Source: Halopseudomonas phragmitis (GTDB taxonomy: Bacteria > Pseudomonadota > Gammaproteobacteria > Pseudomonadales > Pseudomonadaceae). Taken from it: DNA of 64,000 bases. How positions within the stretch are numbered: the first letter of the stretch is position 1; every line of letters begins with the position of its first letter. The notes under the pieces are model-generated. The model worked only from the letters and a program-made list of their open reading frames with translations, ran no database searches and had not been told where the DNA came from. The stretch lies in the NCBI RefSeq assembly GCF_002056295.1, contig NZ_CP020100.1, positions 1,077,501-1,141,500 of the forward strand. Reading direction: 5' to 3'. Positions 35,612 through 45,051 of this stretch are shown piece after piece. The translations under genes were made by a program, and so were the position numbers.

Positions 35612-37747
35612 TCAGTTTTTCAGGCGGGTGATTCGCATCACCCCGTTGAGGGCGCGAATGCGCTTGATCAGTTGTGACAGGTGCAGGCGGTCACGCACCC
35701 GGACCACCAGTTGCACCACGCTGACCCGGCCGTCGCGCTCATCGACACTGATCTTGTCGATGCTGGCGTCGGCCACGGTAATACTGGTGGCGAGCTGGGC
35801 GATGATGCCGCGCTGGTGCTCCAGCTCGACCTTGAGCTCGACAGTGAATTCGCCGCTGACGTCCTTGTCCCAGGTCAGATGCAGAGTCTTTTCGGTATTG
35901 TGCCGGCTGTCGGCCAGGTTCTTGCAGTTTTCCTGGTGGATCACCATGCCTTTGCCGGAGGACAGGTAGCCGACGATCGGATCGCCGGGGATCGGGTTGC
36001 AACAGCGGGCGAAGCTGACCACCAGGCCTTCGGTGCCGCGGATTGCCAGCGGCTTTTCGCGGCTGTTGGGTTCGGTGATTTCGGGCTTGGCGGTTTCGGT
36101 CTCGACGCTATCGCGTTCCAGCAGGCGGCGGGCGACCACATAGGCCATGCGGTTGCCCAGGCCGATATCGGCCAGCAGGTCCTCCATCAGTTCCAGGCCG
36201 CAGTCGCTCAGAACTTGTTGGACATGGGGCTCGGGAATGTCGGCCAGGCAGGTATCGAAGCTGGCCAGGACCTTGTCGAGCAGGCGCTCGCCGAGTGCGA
36301 TTGACTCCGAGTGGCGCTGATGTTTGAGGAAGTGGCGGATGTTGCCACGGGCCTTGCCGGTGATGACGAAGCTGAGCCAGGCTGGGTTCGGGCGGGCACC
36401 GGGAGCGGTGATGATCTCCACCGTCTGGCCGCTCTGCAAGGGTTCGGATAGCGGCGCCAGGCGTCGATTGACCCGACAGGCGATACAGCTGTTGCCGATG
36501 TCGGTGTGTACCGCGTAGGCGAAATCGACCGGGGTCGAGCCCTTTGGCAGCTCCATGATCCGGCCTTTGGGGGTGAAGATGTAGACCTCGTCAGGGAACA
36601 GGTCGATCTTCACGTTCTCGATGAACTCCAGCGAGTTGCCGGCCCGCTGCTGCAGCTCCAGCACGCCTTTGAGCCATTGCCGGGTGCGGGCATGGTTGCC
36701 GTTGAGCACTTCGTCCTTGGATTTGTACAGCCAGTGGGCGGCGATGCCATTGTTGGCCAGCTCTTCCATTTCCTCGGTGCGGATCTGGATTTCGATCGGT
36801 ACCCCGTGCATGCCGAACAGCGTGGTGTGCAGCGACTGGTAGCCGTTGGCCTTGGGAATTGCGATGTAGTCCTTGAAGCGCCCGGGGAACGGCTTATACA
36901 GGCTATGTACGGCGCCCAGTGTGCGGTAGCAGGTATCGGCCTTGTCGACGATGATGCGGAAGGCGTAAACGTCCATGATCTCGTTGAACGCTTTGCGTTT
37001 GCCGCGCATCTTCTGGTAGATGCCGTACAGGTGCTTTTCGCGGCCCATTACCTTGCCCGGTAGGCCCTCGCGCTCGAGCAGACTCTGCAGTGACTCAAGA
37101 ATCTTGTTCAGCAGTTCCTTGCGATTGCCGCGGGCGTTGCGTACGGCGCGCTCGATCAGTTGCGAACGCATCGGATACATGGCCCGAAAGCCCAGGTCCT
37201 CGAACTCGGTGCTGAGGCTGTGGATCCCCAATCGCTGGGCGATGGGTGCGTAGATCTCAAGGGTTTCCTTGGCGATCCGGCGACGTTTGGCCGGTTGCAG
37301 CGCGCCCAGGGTGCGCATGTTGTGCAACCGGTCGGCCAGCTTGACCAGGATCACCCGGATGTCCCGGGCCATGGCCAGGGCCATCTTCTGGAAGTTTTCG
37401 GCCTGGGCCTCGGCCTTGGTCTCGAAGTTCATCTGGGTCAGCTTGCTGACCCCGTCGACGAGATCGGCCACGGTCTCGCCAAACTGCTGAGTCAGGGCGT
37501 CCTTGGGGATTCCGGTGTCTTCGATGACGTCGTGCAGCATAGCGGCCATCAGGCTCTGATGGTCCATGTGCATGTCGGCAAGGATGTGGGCGACCGCCAG
37601 CGGATGGGTGACGTAGGGTTCACCGCTGCGGCGGGTCTGGCCGTCGTGGGCCTGCTCGGCGTAGTAGTACGCGCGCCGGACCAGATTGATCTGCTCCGGC
37701 TCCAGATAACTGCCGAGTCGGTCGGCGAAGGTCTCTATGCTGGACAT
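35612..37747 (-). CDS. spoT: Bifunctional (p)ppGpp synthase/hydrolase SpoT
   Basis: A 711-residue RelA/SpoT enzyme. The hydrolase HD domain is active-type (AAMLHDVIEDTGI). The synthetase region has KMRGKRKAFNEIMDVYAFRIIVD and GYQSLHTTLFG. TGS follows (IFTPKGRIMELPKGSTPVDFAYAVHTDIG), then the zinc-finger-like and ACT domains at the end. Because the HD motif is kept, this is SpoT rather than RelA. It lies downstream of gmk-rpoZ, the conserved proteobacterial arrangement. Confidence 0.97.
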   Translation of the reverse strand: MSSIETFADRLGSYLEPEQINLVRRAYYYAEQAHDGQTRRSGEPYVTHPLAVAHILADMHMDHQSLMAAMLHDVIEDTGIPKDALTQQFGETVADLVDGVSKLTQMNFETKAEAQAENFQKMALAMARDIRVILVKLADRLHNMRTLGALQPAKRRRIAKETLEIYAPIAQRLGIHSLSTEFEDLGFRAMYPMRSQLIERAVRNARGNRKELLNKILESLQSLLEREGLPGKVMGREKHLYGIYQKMRGKRKAFNEIMDVYAFRIIVDKADTCYRTLGAVHSLYKPFPGRFKDYIAIPKANGYQSLHTTLFGMHGVPIEIQIRTEEMEELANNGIAAHWLYKSKDEVLNGNHARTRQWLKGVLELQQRAGNSLEFIENVKIDLFPDEVYIFTPKGRIMELPKGSTPVDFAYAVHTDIGNSCIACRVNRRLAPLSEPLQSGQTVEIITAPGARPNPAWLSFVITGKARGNIRHFLKHQRHSESIALGERLLDKVLASFDTCLADIPEPHVQQVLSDCGLELMEDLLADIGLGNRMAYVVARRLLERDSVETETAKPEITEPNSREKPLAIRGTEGLVVSFARCCNPIPGDPIVGYLSSGKGMVIHQENCKNLADSRHNTEKTLHLTWDKDVSGEFTVELKVELEHQRGIIAQLATSITVADASIDKISVDERDGRVSVVQLVVRVRDRLHLSQLIKRIRALNGVMRITRLKN

Positions 37748-37812
37748 GCAGTCCTCCCCTGGCCGCGGAAGCGGCTCTTAACGCTGGGGCAGGCAGACCT
37801 TCGCAATCGGCT

Positions 37813-38073
37813 TTACTCCGCGGTGAACTCGGATTCCAGCGAGTACAACGGCTCCTGCTGATCCTGCAGGGCTTCTTCAGCCAGGATCTCGTTGGAGACC
37901 AGGCCTTCAGCGATTTCCCGCAGGGCTACTACGGTGGGCTTGTCGTTTTCCCAAGCGACCTTGGGATCCTTGCCGCCGGTGGCGATTTGACGCGCACGTT
38001 TGGTGGCCAGCATGACCAGTTCGAAACGGTTATCTACATTTTCCAGGCAGTCTTCAACGGTGACGCGGGCCAT
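37813..38073 (-). CDS. rpoZ: RNA polymerase omega subunit
   Basis: An 86-residue protein beginning [29 protein letters not shown], the omega signature, with [16 protein letters not shown] in the middle. Omega helps assemble beta-prime and in many bacteria forms part of the ppGpp site, fitting its place next to spoT. It lies between gmk and spoT. Confidence 0.97.
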   Translation of the reverse strand: MARVTVEDCLENVDNRFELVMLATKRARQIATGGKDPKVAWENDKPTVVALREIAEGLVSNEILAEEALQDQQEPLYSLESEFTAE

Positions 38074-38157
38074 GGTGTACTCCGGGGACGGCTAGCATAA
38101 AGAAACAGGCGCATTCCGCTCGGGAATGCTGGACCTGACAGTCTACTGAATCGCCGG

Positions 38158-38826
<669 letters not shown>

Positions 38827-38974
38827 TTATATAGGCACTTGCCTCTAAGGCGGGAATCACTGCGCACAAGAGAGTGTGGTTTGGCCCGGGTGTGGTAGTC
38901 GGAGTGGCTGGTCATATGTGCACTTTGCAGAGCGGAGCTGTTGGCCTTTTGCTACCGGATGATATAAGCGGCAC

Positions 38975-38991
38975 AAACTTTAATAAAGTTT
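38975..38991. promoter_or_regulatory. Perfect palindrome in the algD upstream region
   Basis: AAACTTTA-A-TAAAGTTT is a perfect 8-base inverted repeat with a single central base, about 425 bp upstream of algD. It looks like a binding site for a dimeric regulator. The regulator is unknown. Confidence 0.5.
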
Positions 38992-39348
38992 CGGCAATAA
39001 AAAGCAATGAGTGGAAGTGGCATTTTGATGTGTCTGAGTTAATATTGCAGAAACATTGCGAGGGCGGCGTTATAAAAATGGCGCCATAACTTTTACGCTA
39101 AAACTTGCGGCTCGTTGTTTTGGGTGTGTTTTGCATATAAAGAAGAATGCGCCGAAATAGCCGGCTTGACGGAGTTTTGGCGCCAGCAAAACTTCGGCAA
39201 AAAAAGTTGCCATAGAAAAAAACAATTATTATTACCGCGGTTGCCCCCTTGAAAACCCTCATTCTTCTGCGCATCCTGTGCGCAAGTTGGACACCCAAAG
39301 CTTAGTGCACCTCTTCGAGTGCAGCCCCGCACCGCAAAATAAATCCCA

Positions 39349-39356
39349 CAAGGACG
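39349..39356 (+). promoter_or_regulatory. Candidate RsmA/CsrA site in the algD leader
   Basis: CAAGGACG matches the RsmA consensus CANGGAYG exactly. A second GGA lies at the ribosome-binding site (TGGAGGGA, 39401-39408), close to GGGATATTCCC. Paired GGA sites near the ribosome site are typical of RsmA-repressed mRNAs. RsmA control of algD is reported in Azotobacter and pseudomonads. Confidence 0.4.
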
Positions 39357-39415
39357 TCGGGTTTGGCTTTCGTCTTTTTTTACTCATTGCCAAATAACCA
39401 TGGAGGGATATTCCC

Positions 39416-40726
39416 ATGAATATCAGCATTTTCGGTTTGGGGTATGTTGGTGCAGTCTGTGCTGGCTGCTTGTCATCGCGTGGACATCATGTTGTTGGTG
39501 TTGATGTTTCACAAACCAAGATCGATCTGATCAACCAGGGTAAGTCTCCTATTGTTGAACCGGGCCTGGAAGAGTTGTTGCAGGCCGGATTGCAGTCCGG
39601 ACGTCTGCGCGGCACGACCGATGTCCAGGAAGCGGTACTGAGCACCGATTTGTCTTTTGTCTGCGTCGGTACGCCGAGCAAGCGCAACGGTGACTTGGAC
39701 TTGACCTACATGGAGATCGTCTGCCGGCAAATCGGTGAAGTGCTGCGCGACAAGTCCGATCGTCACACCGTGGTAATCCGCAGCACCGTATTGCCGGGCA
39801 CCGTGCACAATGTGGTGATTCCGGCGCTGGAAGCCACCTCCGGCAAGAAGGCCGGTGAAGACTTCGGGGTGGCAGTGAACCCGGAGTTCTTGCGCGAAAG
39901 TACCGCAATCAAGGATTACGACTTCCCGGCCATGACCGTGATCGGTGAGTACGATCAGCTTTCCGGCGAGCTGCTCGAAGAGCTGTACCGCGATCTGGAT
40001 GCGCCAATTTTCCGCAAGAGCATTCAACTGGCGGAAATGATCAAGTACACCTGTAACGTCTGGCATGCGGCCAAGGTGACCTTCGCCAACGAAATCGGCA
40101 ACATCGCCAAGGCTTGCGGCGTCGATGGCCGCGAGGTCATGGATATCGTGTGCCAGGACCACAAGCTCAATATCTCCCGTTACTACCTGCGCCCGGGGTT
40201 TGCCTTCGGCGGCTCCTGTCTGCCTAAGGACGTGCGTGCGCTGACCTACCGCGCCGGGCAACTGGATGTCGAGCATCCGATGCTGGCTGGGATCATGCCG
40301 AGCAACCGCCATCAGGTCGATCGTGCCTTTGACCTGATCAGCCGCCATGACAAGCGCAAGGTCGGCATGTTGGGGCTGAGCTTCAAGGCCGGCACCGATG
40401 ATCTGCGTGAAAGCCCACTGGTCGAGCTGGCGGAAAAACTGATCGGCAAGGGCTATGACCTGCGCATTTACGATCAGAACGTCGAGTACGCCCGGGTATT
40501 TGGTGCCAACAAGGAATACATCGAATCGAAGATCCCCCATGTGTCGTCGCTGCTGCATACCAGTCTCGAAGACGTGATCGCCCAGTCGGACATTATCGTG
40601 CTCGGCAATGGCGATCCGCGCTTCGGTGAGCTGGTCAAGCAGCCGCCACAGGGCAAGCAGGTCGTTGACCTGATCGGCTTCATGGAGCAGTCGAGCAACG
40701 GTGCTCAGGAAGGGATCTGCTGGTAA
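39416..40726 (+). CDS. algD: GDP-mannose 6-dehydrogenase AlgD
   Basis: A 436-residue enzyme that oxidises GDP-mannose to GDP-mannuronate with two NAD, the committed step for alginate. The Rossmann start is MNISIFGLGYVGAVCAGCL. The catalytic thiol is Cys268 in GGSCLPKD, the same number as in P. aeruginosa. MIKYTCNVWHAAKVTFANEIG and LGLSFKAGTDDLRESP also match. It is the first gene of the operon, preceded by a GGAGGGA ribosome site and a long AT-rich leader, and followed by a 146-bp gap to algA. Confidence 0.97.
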   Translation: MNISIFGLGYVGAVCAGCLSSRGHHVVGVDVSQTKIDLINQGKSPIVEPGLEELLQAGLQSGRLRGTTDVQEAVLSTDLSFVCVGTPSKRNGDLDLTYMEIVCRQIGEVLRDKSDRHTVVIRSTVLPGTVHNVVIPALEATSGKKAGEDFGVAVNPEFLRESTAIKDYDFPAMTVIGEYDQLSGELLEELYRDLDAPIFRKSIQLAEMIKYTCNVWHAAKVTFANEIGNIAKACGVDGREVMDIVCQDHKLNISRYYLRPGFAFGGSCLPKDVRALTYRAGQLDVEHPMLAGIMPSNRHQVDRAFDLISRHDKRKVGMLGLSFKAGTDDLRESPLVELAEKLIGKGYDLRIYDQNVEYARVFGANKEYIESKIPHVSSLLHTSLEDVIAQSDIIVLGNGDPRFGELVKQPPQGKQVVDLIGFMEQSSNGAQEGICW

Positions 40727-40746
40727 CGCAGCAACAACAATAACGC

Positions 40747-40766
40747 AGGGGCGGCTAGTCGCCCCT
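40747..40766 (+). promoter_or_regulatory. Hairpin between algD and algA
   Basis: AGGGGCG (40747-40753) pairs with CGCCCCT (40760-40766), 20 bp after the algD stop, with no T-tract. It could attenuate or protect the algD message relative to the downstream genes. Confidence 0.5.
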
Positions 40767-40872
40767 GGCCCGGGGACGTCGGGCTTTCACTGCCTCGTGC
40801 AGATCAACGTGATCGGCTGTTGTGACAGTTGGGTGAGCCACCTGGTGGTTTCGCATTGACATGGAGAACGAC

Positions 40873-42300
40873 ATGATTCCTCTGATTCTTTCCGGCGGTA
40901 ACGGCACGCGGTTGTGGCCGCTGTCGCGCAAACTGTTTCCCAAGCAATTCCACGCCCTGACCGGCGACCACACGCTGTTCCAGCAAACCCTGCTGCGCCT
41001 GGATCTGCCGGGCGTCGAATCGCCGCTGGTGGTGTGCAACTGCGAGCATCAGTTCATCGTCGAGGAGCAACTCGACAATATCGGCATGCGCGCGCAACAG
41101 GTACTGCTTGAGCCATTTGGCCGCAATACGGCGCCAGCCGTGGCGCTGGCGGCGTTGCAACTGGTCGAGCAGGGACGTGACGAACTGTTGCTGGTATTGC
41201 CGGCCGATCATCTGATCGCCAATACCCAGGCCTTCCATCAGGCCCTGGAGCGGGCCCGACTGGCGGCCGAGCGTGGTGCGCTGGTGTTGTTCGGAGTGCC
41301 GGCTCGGCAACCTGAAACCGGTTATGGCTACATCAAGGCCGGCGGCTCGGGTAGCGGCCCGGTACCGGGGGCGCTGGCGGTCGAGCGGTTCGTCGAGAAG
41401 CCCGATCTGGCCACCGCCCAGAGCTACGTTGAGGACGGCAGCTATTTCTGGAACAGCGGGATGTTCCTGTTCCGTTGCAGCCGTTATCTGGAAGAACTGC
41501 AGCGCCACTCCCCGGATATCTACGACACCTGCCGTCTGGCGCTGGAGCGCAGCCGGCGCGAGGGCGAGAACGTGCATATCGACCGTGAAGTGTTCGAGTG
41601 CTGCCCGGATGACTCGATCGACTACGCGGTGATGGAAAAAACCTCGGCGGCCTGTGTAGTGCCGCTGTCTGCCGGCTGGACCGATGTCGGTTCCTGGACC
41701 GCGTTGTGGGAAGTTCAGGACAAGGACGCGCGCGGCAATGTCGCCCTGGGTGACGTATTGCTGCAGGAGAGCAGCAACAACTATGTGCACGCCACCAACA
41801 AACTGGTGACGCTGATCGGACTGGACGATCTGGTGGTGGTTGAGACCAGGGATGCAGTGATGATCGCCCACAAGGACAAGGCCCAGCAGATCAAGGATGT
41901 CGTCAACCGCCTGGCTGCTGACGGGCGCGACGAGGTTCACAGCCATGTCCAGGTCTTCCGGCCCTGGGGCAATTACGACTCGGTTGATCTGGGTGAGCGC
42001 TTCCAGGTCAAGCGCATCACCGTCCAGCCTGGCGCCCGGCTGTCTCTGCAGATGCATCACCATCGGGCCGAGCACTGGGTGGTGGTCTCCGGTACGGCGC
42101 AGGTCACCTGTGACGACAAGACCTTCCTGCTGACCGAGAACCAGTCGACCTATATCCCGGTCGCATCGGTCCATCGTCTGGCCAACCCCGGCAAGATTCC
42201 GCTGGAAATCATCGAAGTTCAGTCCGGCAGTTACCTGGGCGAGGACGATATCGAGCGGCTGGAAGATGTCTATGGCCGCACTGCGGCCCTGGCCCGTTAA
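40873..42300 (+). CDS. algA: Mannose-1-phosphate guanylyltransferase / mannose-6-phosphate isomerase AlgA
   Basis: A 475-residue bifunctional enzyme. It isomerises fructose-6-phosphate to mannose-6-phosphate and, after AlgC, makes GDP-mannose. The nucleotidyltransferase domain begins IPLILSGGNGTRLWPLSRKLFPKQF; FVEKPDLATAQSYV and WNSGMFLF follow. The C-terminal isomerase barrel has RPWGNYDSVDLGERFQVKRI and LSLQMHHHRAEHWVVVSGTA. ATG 40873 matches the family start and follows GGAG; an ATG at 40861 is in frame. It is second in this operon, whereas it is last in P. aeruginosa. WbpW/PslB paralogues are possible alternatives by sequence, but the context favours AlgA. Confidence 0.92.
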   Translation: MIPLILSGGNGTRLWPLSRKLFPKQFHALTGDHTLFQQTLLRLDLPGVESPLVVCNCEHQFIVEEQLDNIGMRAQQVLLEPFGRNTAPAVALAALQLVEQGRDELLLVLPADHLIANTQAFHQALERARLAAERGALVLFGVPARQPETGYGYIKAGGSGSGPVPGALAVERFVEKPDLATAQSYVEDGSYFWNSGMFLFRCSRYLEELQRHSPDIYDTCRLALERSRREGENVHIDREVFECCPDDSIDYAVMEKTSAACVVPLSAGWTDVGSWTALWEVQDKDARGNVALGDVLLQESSNNYVHATNKLVTLIGLDDLVVVETRDAVMIAHKDKAQQIKDVVNRLAADGRDEVHSHVQVFRPWGNYDSVDLGERFQVKRITVQPGARLSLQMHHHRAEHWVVVSGTAQVTCDDKTFLLTENQSTYIPVASVHRLANPGKIPLEIIEVQSGSYLGEDDIERLEDVYGRTAALAR

Positions 42301-42311
42301 TCGAGGACAAC

Positions 42312-43859
42312 ATGCAAGGATCCGAAGCAAATCAGGCGCCGGTGCGCGAGTTTCTGGATACCGAGTTCCAGCGCCCAGGGTTACGCAGTCTGTGTGGCTG
42401 GGCCTGCCTGTTCGCGCTGATCGCCCTGGCGTCGAACATGGTTGACCCCAGCTACCTGGACCCGGCCCACCACAAGTTCATCTTCATCATCGGGTTGTTG
42501 GGGATCTGGCGTTACAGCAACGCCATTACCCACTACCTGCGCGGGATGTATTTCCTGCACTGGCGCTTCCCGCGTATTCGCCGGGCGGTGGAGAAGATGG
42601 GGGACGATGCCCTGCCATCGCATATGTACATGGTGGTGACCAGCTTTCGGATTCCTGGCGAGACCACCTATAAGGTCTATCGCTCGGTGTTCGAGGAGTT
42701 GCAGCGTATGCCGGTGGCCAGCACGGTGATTGCTTCGATCGTCGAGAAGGCCGATGAAAACTTCATCAAGCAGATCATGCGCGATGTGGTACGTGAGCGG
42801 TCGGATATCCAACTGGTGATCGTTCGCGCCCGGGGGACCGGCAAACGCGACGGCCTGGCCCATGCGTTTCGGGCCCTGTCTCGGCGGATGCCGGTACAGG
42901 GCGCCGTGGTCGGTGTGGTCGATGGCGACACCATGATGCTGCCGGGCTGTGTCGAACGGGCGGTCAAGCTGTTTGCCTATCTGCCCAGTGTCGGCGGTCT
43001 GACCACCAACGAGTTCTGCCAGGTTGAAGGCGGCAAGCTGATGAAGGAGTGGCACTCGATGCGCTTCGTTCAGCGCCATATCAATATGTGCTCGATGGCG
43101 CTGTCCAAGCGGGTCCTGACCATGACCGGGCGACTGTCGTTCTTCCGCGCCGAGGTGATGATCGACCCCGAGTTCATTCGCGATGTTGAAGCCGATTTTC
43201 TCGAGCACTGGCGCCTGGGCAAGTTCCAGTTCCTGACCGGGGATGACAAGTCCTCCTGGTTCAGTCTGATGCGCGCCGGCTGGGACACCTTCTACGTACC
43301 CGACAGCCACACCCTGACCGTCGAGCATCCACCGGACCGCAACTTCTTCCGGGCGACCCGGCAGTTGATGTATCGCTGGTATGGCAACTCGTTGCGGCAG
43401 AACTTTCGCGCCACCCGGGAACTCGGCCTGCGCCGGCTCGGGCCGTTCGCCAGCTATGTGTTGTACGACCAGCGGGTGGCGATGTGGACCTGCCTGGTGG
43501 GGCTGACCGGTGCGCTGGTTGCCGGCCTGGTGTTCGGCATCCAGTACCTTCTGATCTATCTGTTCTGGATCCTGTTGTCGCGCAGCCTGGTGTGTTTGTT
43601 GTTCTTTCTGACCCGGCACCCGGTGGATCCGTTGTACCCCTTCGTTCTGTATTACAACCAGATCGTCGGTTCGCTGATGAAGGTGTACTCGATGTTCCAT
43701 ATGGATCAACAAAGCTGGACCCGACAGAAAACCACGCTGAAAGGCAGCAACAACCTTGATGCGGCACTGAACCGCTGGACCTCGAAAGGGATGCTGATGG
43801 CATCGATAGCCATCTTTTTCGGCGTCATTACGGTTCTTCTGGACCTCTCACAACTCTGA
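42312..43859 (+). CDS. alg8: Mannuronan synthase catalytic subunit Alg8
   Basis: A 515-residue inner-membrane family 2 glycosyltransferase that polymerises GDP-mannuronate. Membrane helices lie at residues ~25-65 and in the C-terminal third (LVGLTGALVAGLVFGIQYLLIYLFWILL). The cytosolic domain has VVGVVDGDTMMLPGC with the Asp-x-Asp, FLTGDDKSSWF and a RQLMYRWYGNSLRQN element near the acceptor site. It works with Alg44. ATG 42312 lies 11 bp after algA with GAGGACA. Confidence 0.95.
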   Translation: MQGSEANQAPVREFLDTEFQRPGLRSLCGWACLFALIALASNMVDPSYLDPAHHKFIFIIGLLGIWRYSNAITHYLRGMYFLHWRFPRIRRAVEKMGDDALPSHMYMVVTSFRIPGETTYKVYRSVFEELQRMPVASTVIASIVEKADENFIKQIMRDVVRERSDIQLVIVRARGTGKRDGLAHAFRALSRRMPVQGAVVGVVDGDTMMLPGCVERAVKLFAYLPSVGGLTTNEFCQVEGGKLMKEWHSMRFVQRHINMCSMALSKRVLTMTGRLSFFRAEVMIDPEFIRDVEADFLEHWRLGKFQFLTGDDKSSWFSLMRAGWDTFYVPDSHTLTVEHPPDRNFFRATRQLMYRWYGNSLRQNFRATRELGLRRLGPFASYVLYDQRVAMWTCLVGLTGALVAGLVFGIQYLLIYLFWILLSRSLVCLLFFLTRHPVDPLYPFVLYYNQIVGSLMKVYSMFHMDQQSWTRQKTTLKGSNNLDAALNRWTSKGMLMASIAIFFGVITVLLDLSQL

Positions 43860-43877
43860 AATTAAAGGCCATAGGAT

Positions 43878-45041
43878 ATGAGCACTTCGGTTCTTTCTGA
43901 CCAGGTCGTCCATGAAGCGATCGACGAGCGTCAGCACATTCGCACCAGAATTCCGGCCAAGGCTCGGTTGACCGGCGGCAGTGGTTCACCCATCACCTGC
44001 GATGTTCAGGACATCTCACTGGGCGGCGTCGGTCTGGTGTGTGCCGAGCCACTGAAAATCGGCAGCCTGTACGCAGCGGTCATTCGCCTGGGCATCAACG
44101 GCGTTGATCTCGACCTCAAGGTCAAGATCAAGGTGGTCAAGCAGGATGGCGATATCGTCGGTGCCCAGTTTGTCGATATGGATCCGAAAAAGGCCGACAT
44201 TCTGCGCTACATCATCTCGTCCTACATGTCGGGTGAAATTGCCGATATCAATGGCCTGTTCAACGTGATGCAGCGCGAGAACTACATCAAGGAACGCAAG
44301 CAGAAATACGACACCCGGCGTACCCCCCTGCAGCGCCTGCGAGCTGGTCTGGGAACCCTGGTGTTTCTATTGATCGGTCTGTTGGCGCTGACCTATGTGG
44401 TGCACAAGGCCTATCTGCTGTTTTTCCGGATTCCGGCGGCCCAGGCGCTGGTCACGGCTAACGCCTATCGCATCATCATGCCGGAGAACGGCAATGTCAG
44501 CTTCCTGATCCCGCCAAGCCTCACAGAAGTCAGTGCCGGTCAGCCGGTCGCCAGCGTTTCGACCCAACTCAACACCAGCCTGAGTTCGCCGGCCGATATC
44601 GCGGCGATGATGGATCTGGCCCCGGGTGACGTCGAAGCCCTGCTGGGCCGCGCCACCATCGAAACGGTGATCGCCAGCCCCTGCGACTGCACCCTGTTTT
44701 ACCCCGGCAGCCAGCTTGACGGCTTCGGTTACAAGGGCGAGCCGCTGGTGCATCTGCTGCCCAAGGACCAGCCCCTCTATGTCAAGGCCAGCGTGCCGTT
44801 CGACAAACTTGAGAAGCTGCGTCGTACCCGCAACGTCAGCCTGACCGTTTATGGCGCTGACGCAGCCGTGGCTGGCACCATCGTTAACGCTTCGGTGAAC
44901 GAGCAGTCGCAGATGCTGGTGCTCGATATTCTGCCAGAAGCGCCGCTGGATCTGGGCAGCTACCAGAAACCGGTCTGGGTTGATTTCACTCTGGGGCTAC
45001 CCGGCATGCCGGGGCTCGAGATCATGGACGAGATGCTCTGA
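43878..45041 (+). CDS. alg44: Alginate co-polymerase and c-di-GMP receptor Alg44
   Basis: A 387-residue protein. The N-terminal cytoplasmic PilZ domain keeps the c-di-GMP motifs: RQHIR (Arg18 and Arg22) and DISLGGVG (Asp45, Ser47, Gly50). A single transmembrane helix lies near residues 160-182 (LGTLVFLLIGLLALTYVVHKAYLLFF). The periplasmic part resembles membrane-fusion proteins (RIIMPENGNVSFLIPP). Binding of c-di-GMP activates Alg8. AGGAT precedes ATG 43878. Confidence 0.95.
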   Translation: MSTSVLSDQVVHEAIDERQHIRTRIPAKARLTGGSGSPITCDVQDISLGGVGLVCAEPLKIGSLYAAVIRLGINGVDLDLKVKIKVVKQDGDIVGAQFVDMDPKKADILRYIISSYMSGEIADINGLFNVMQRENYIKERKQKYDTRRTPLQRLRAGLGTLVFLLIGLLALTYVVHKAYLLFFRIPAAQALVTANAYRIIMPENGNVSFLIPPSLTEVSAGQPVASVSTQLNTSLSSPADIAAMMDLAPGDVEALLGRATIETVIASPCDCTLFYPGSQLDGFGYKGEPLVHLLPKDQPLYVKASVPFDKLEKLRRTRNVSLTVYGADAAVAGTIVNASVNEQSQMLVLDILPEAPLDLGSYQKPVWVDFTLGLPGMPGLEIMDEML

Positions 45042-45051
45042 GGGAGCTGGT

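Noticed and set aside
38874-39089. Small plus-strand open frame (71 codons) upstream of algD
   Set aside because: No ribosome site, no recognisable motif, and it lies in an AT-rich regulatory region.
39189-39215. AlgU (sigma-22) promoter for algD
   Set aside because: AAACTT is present, but the -10 at the right spacing (CATAG) matches TCTGA poorly.
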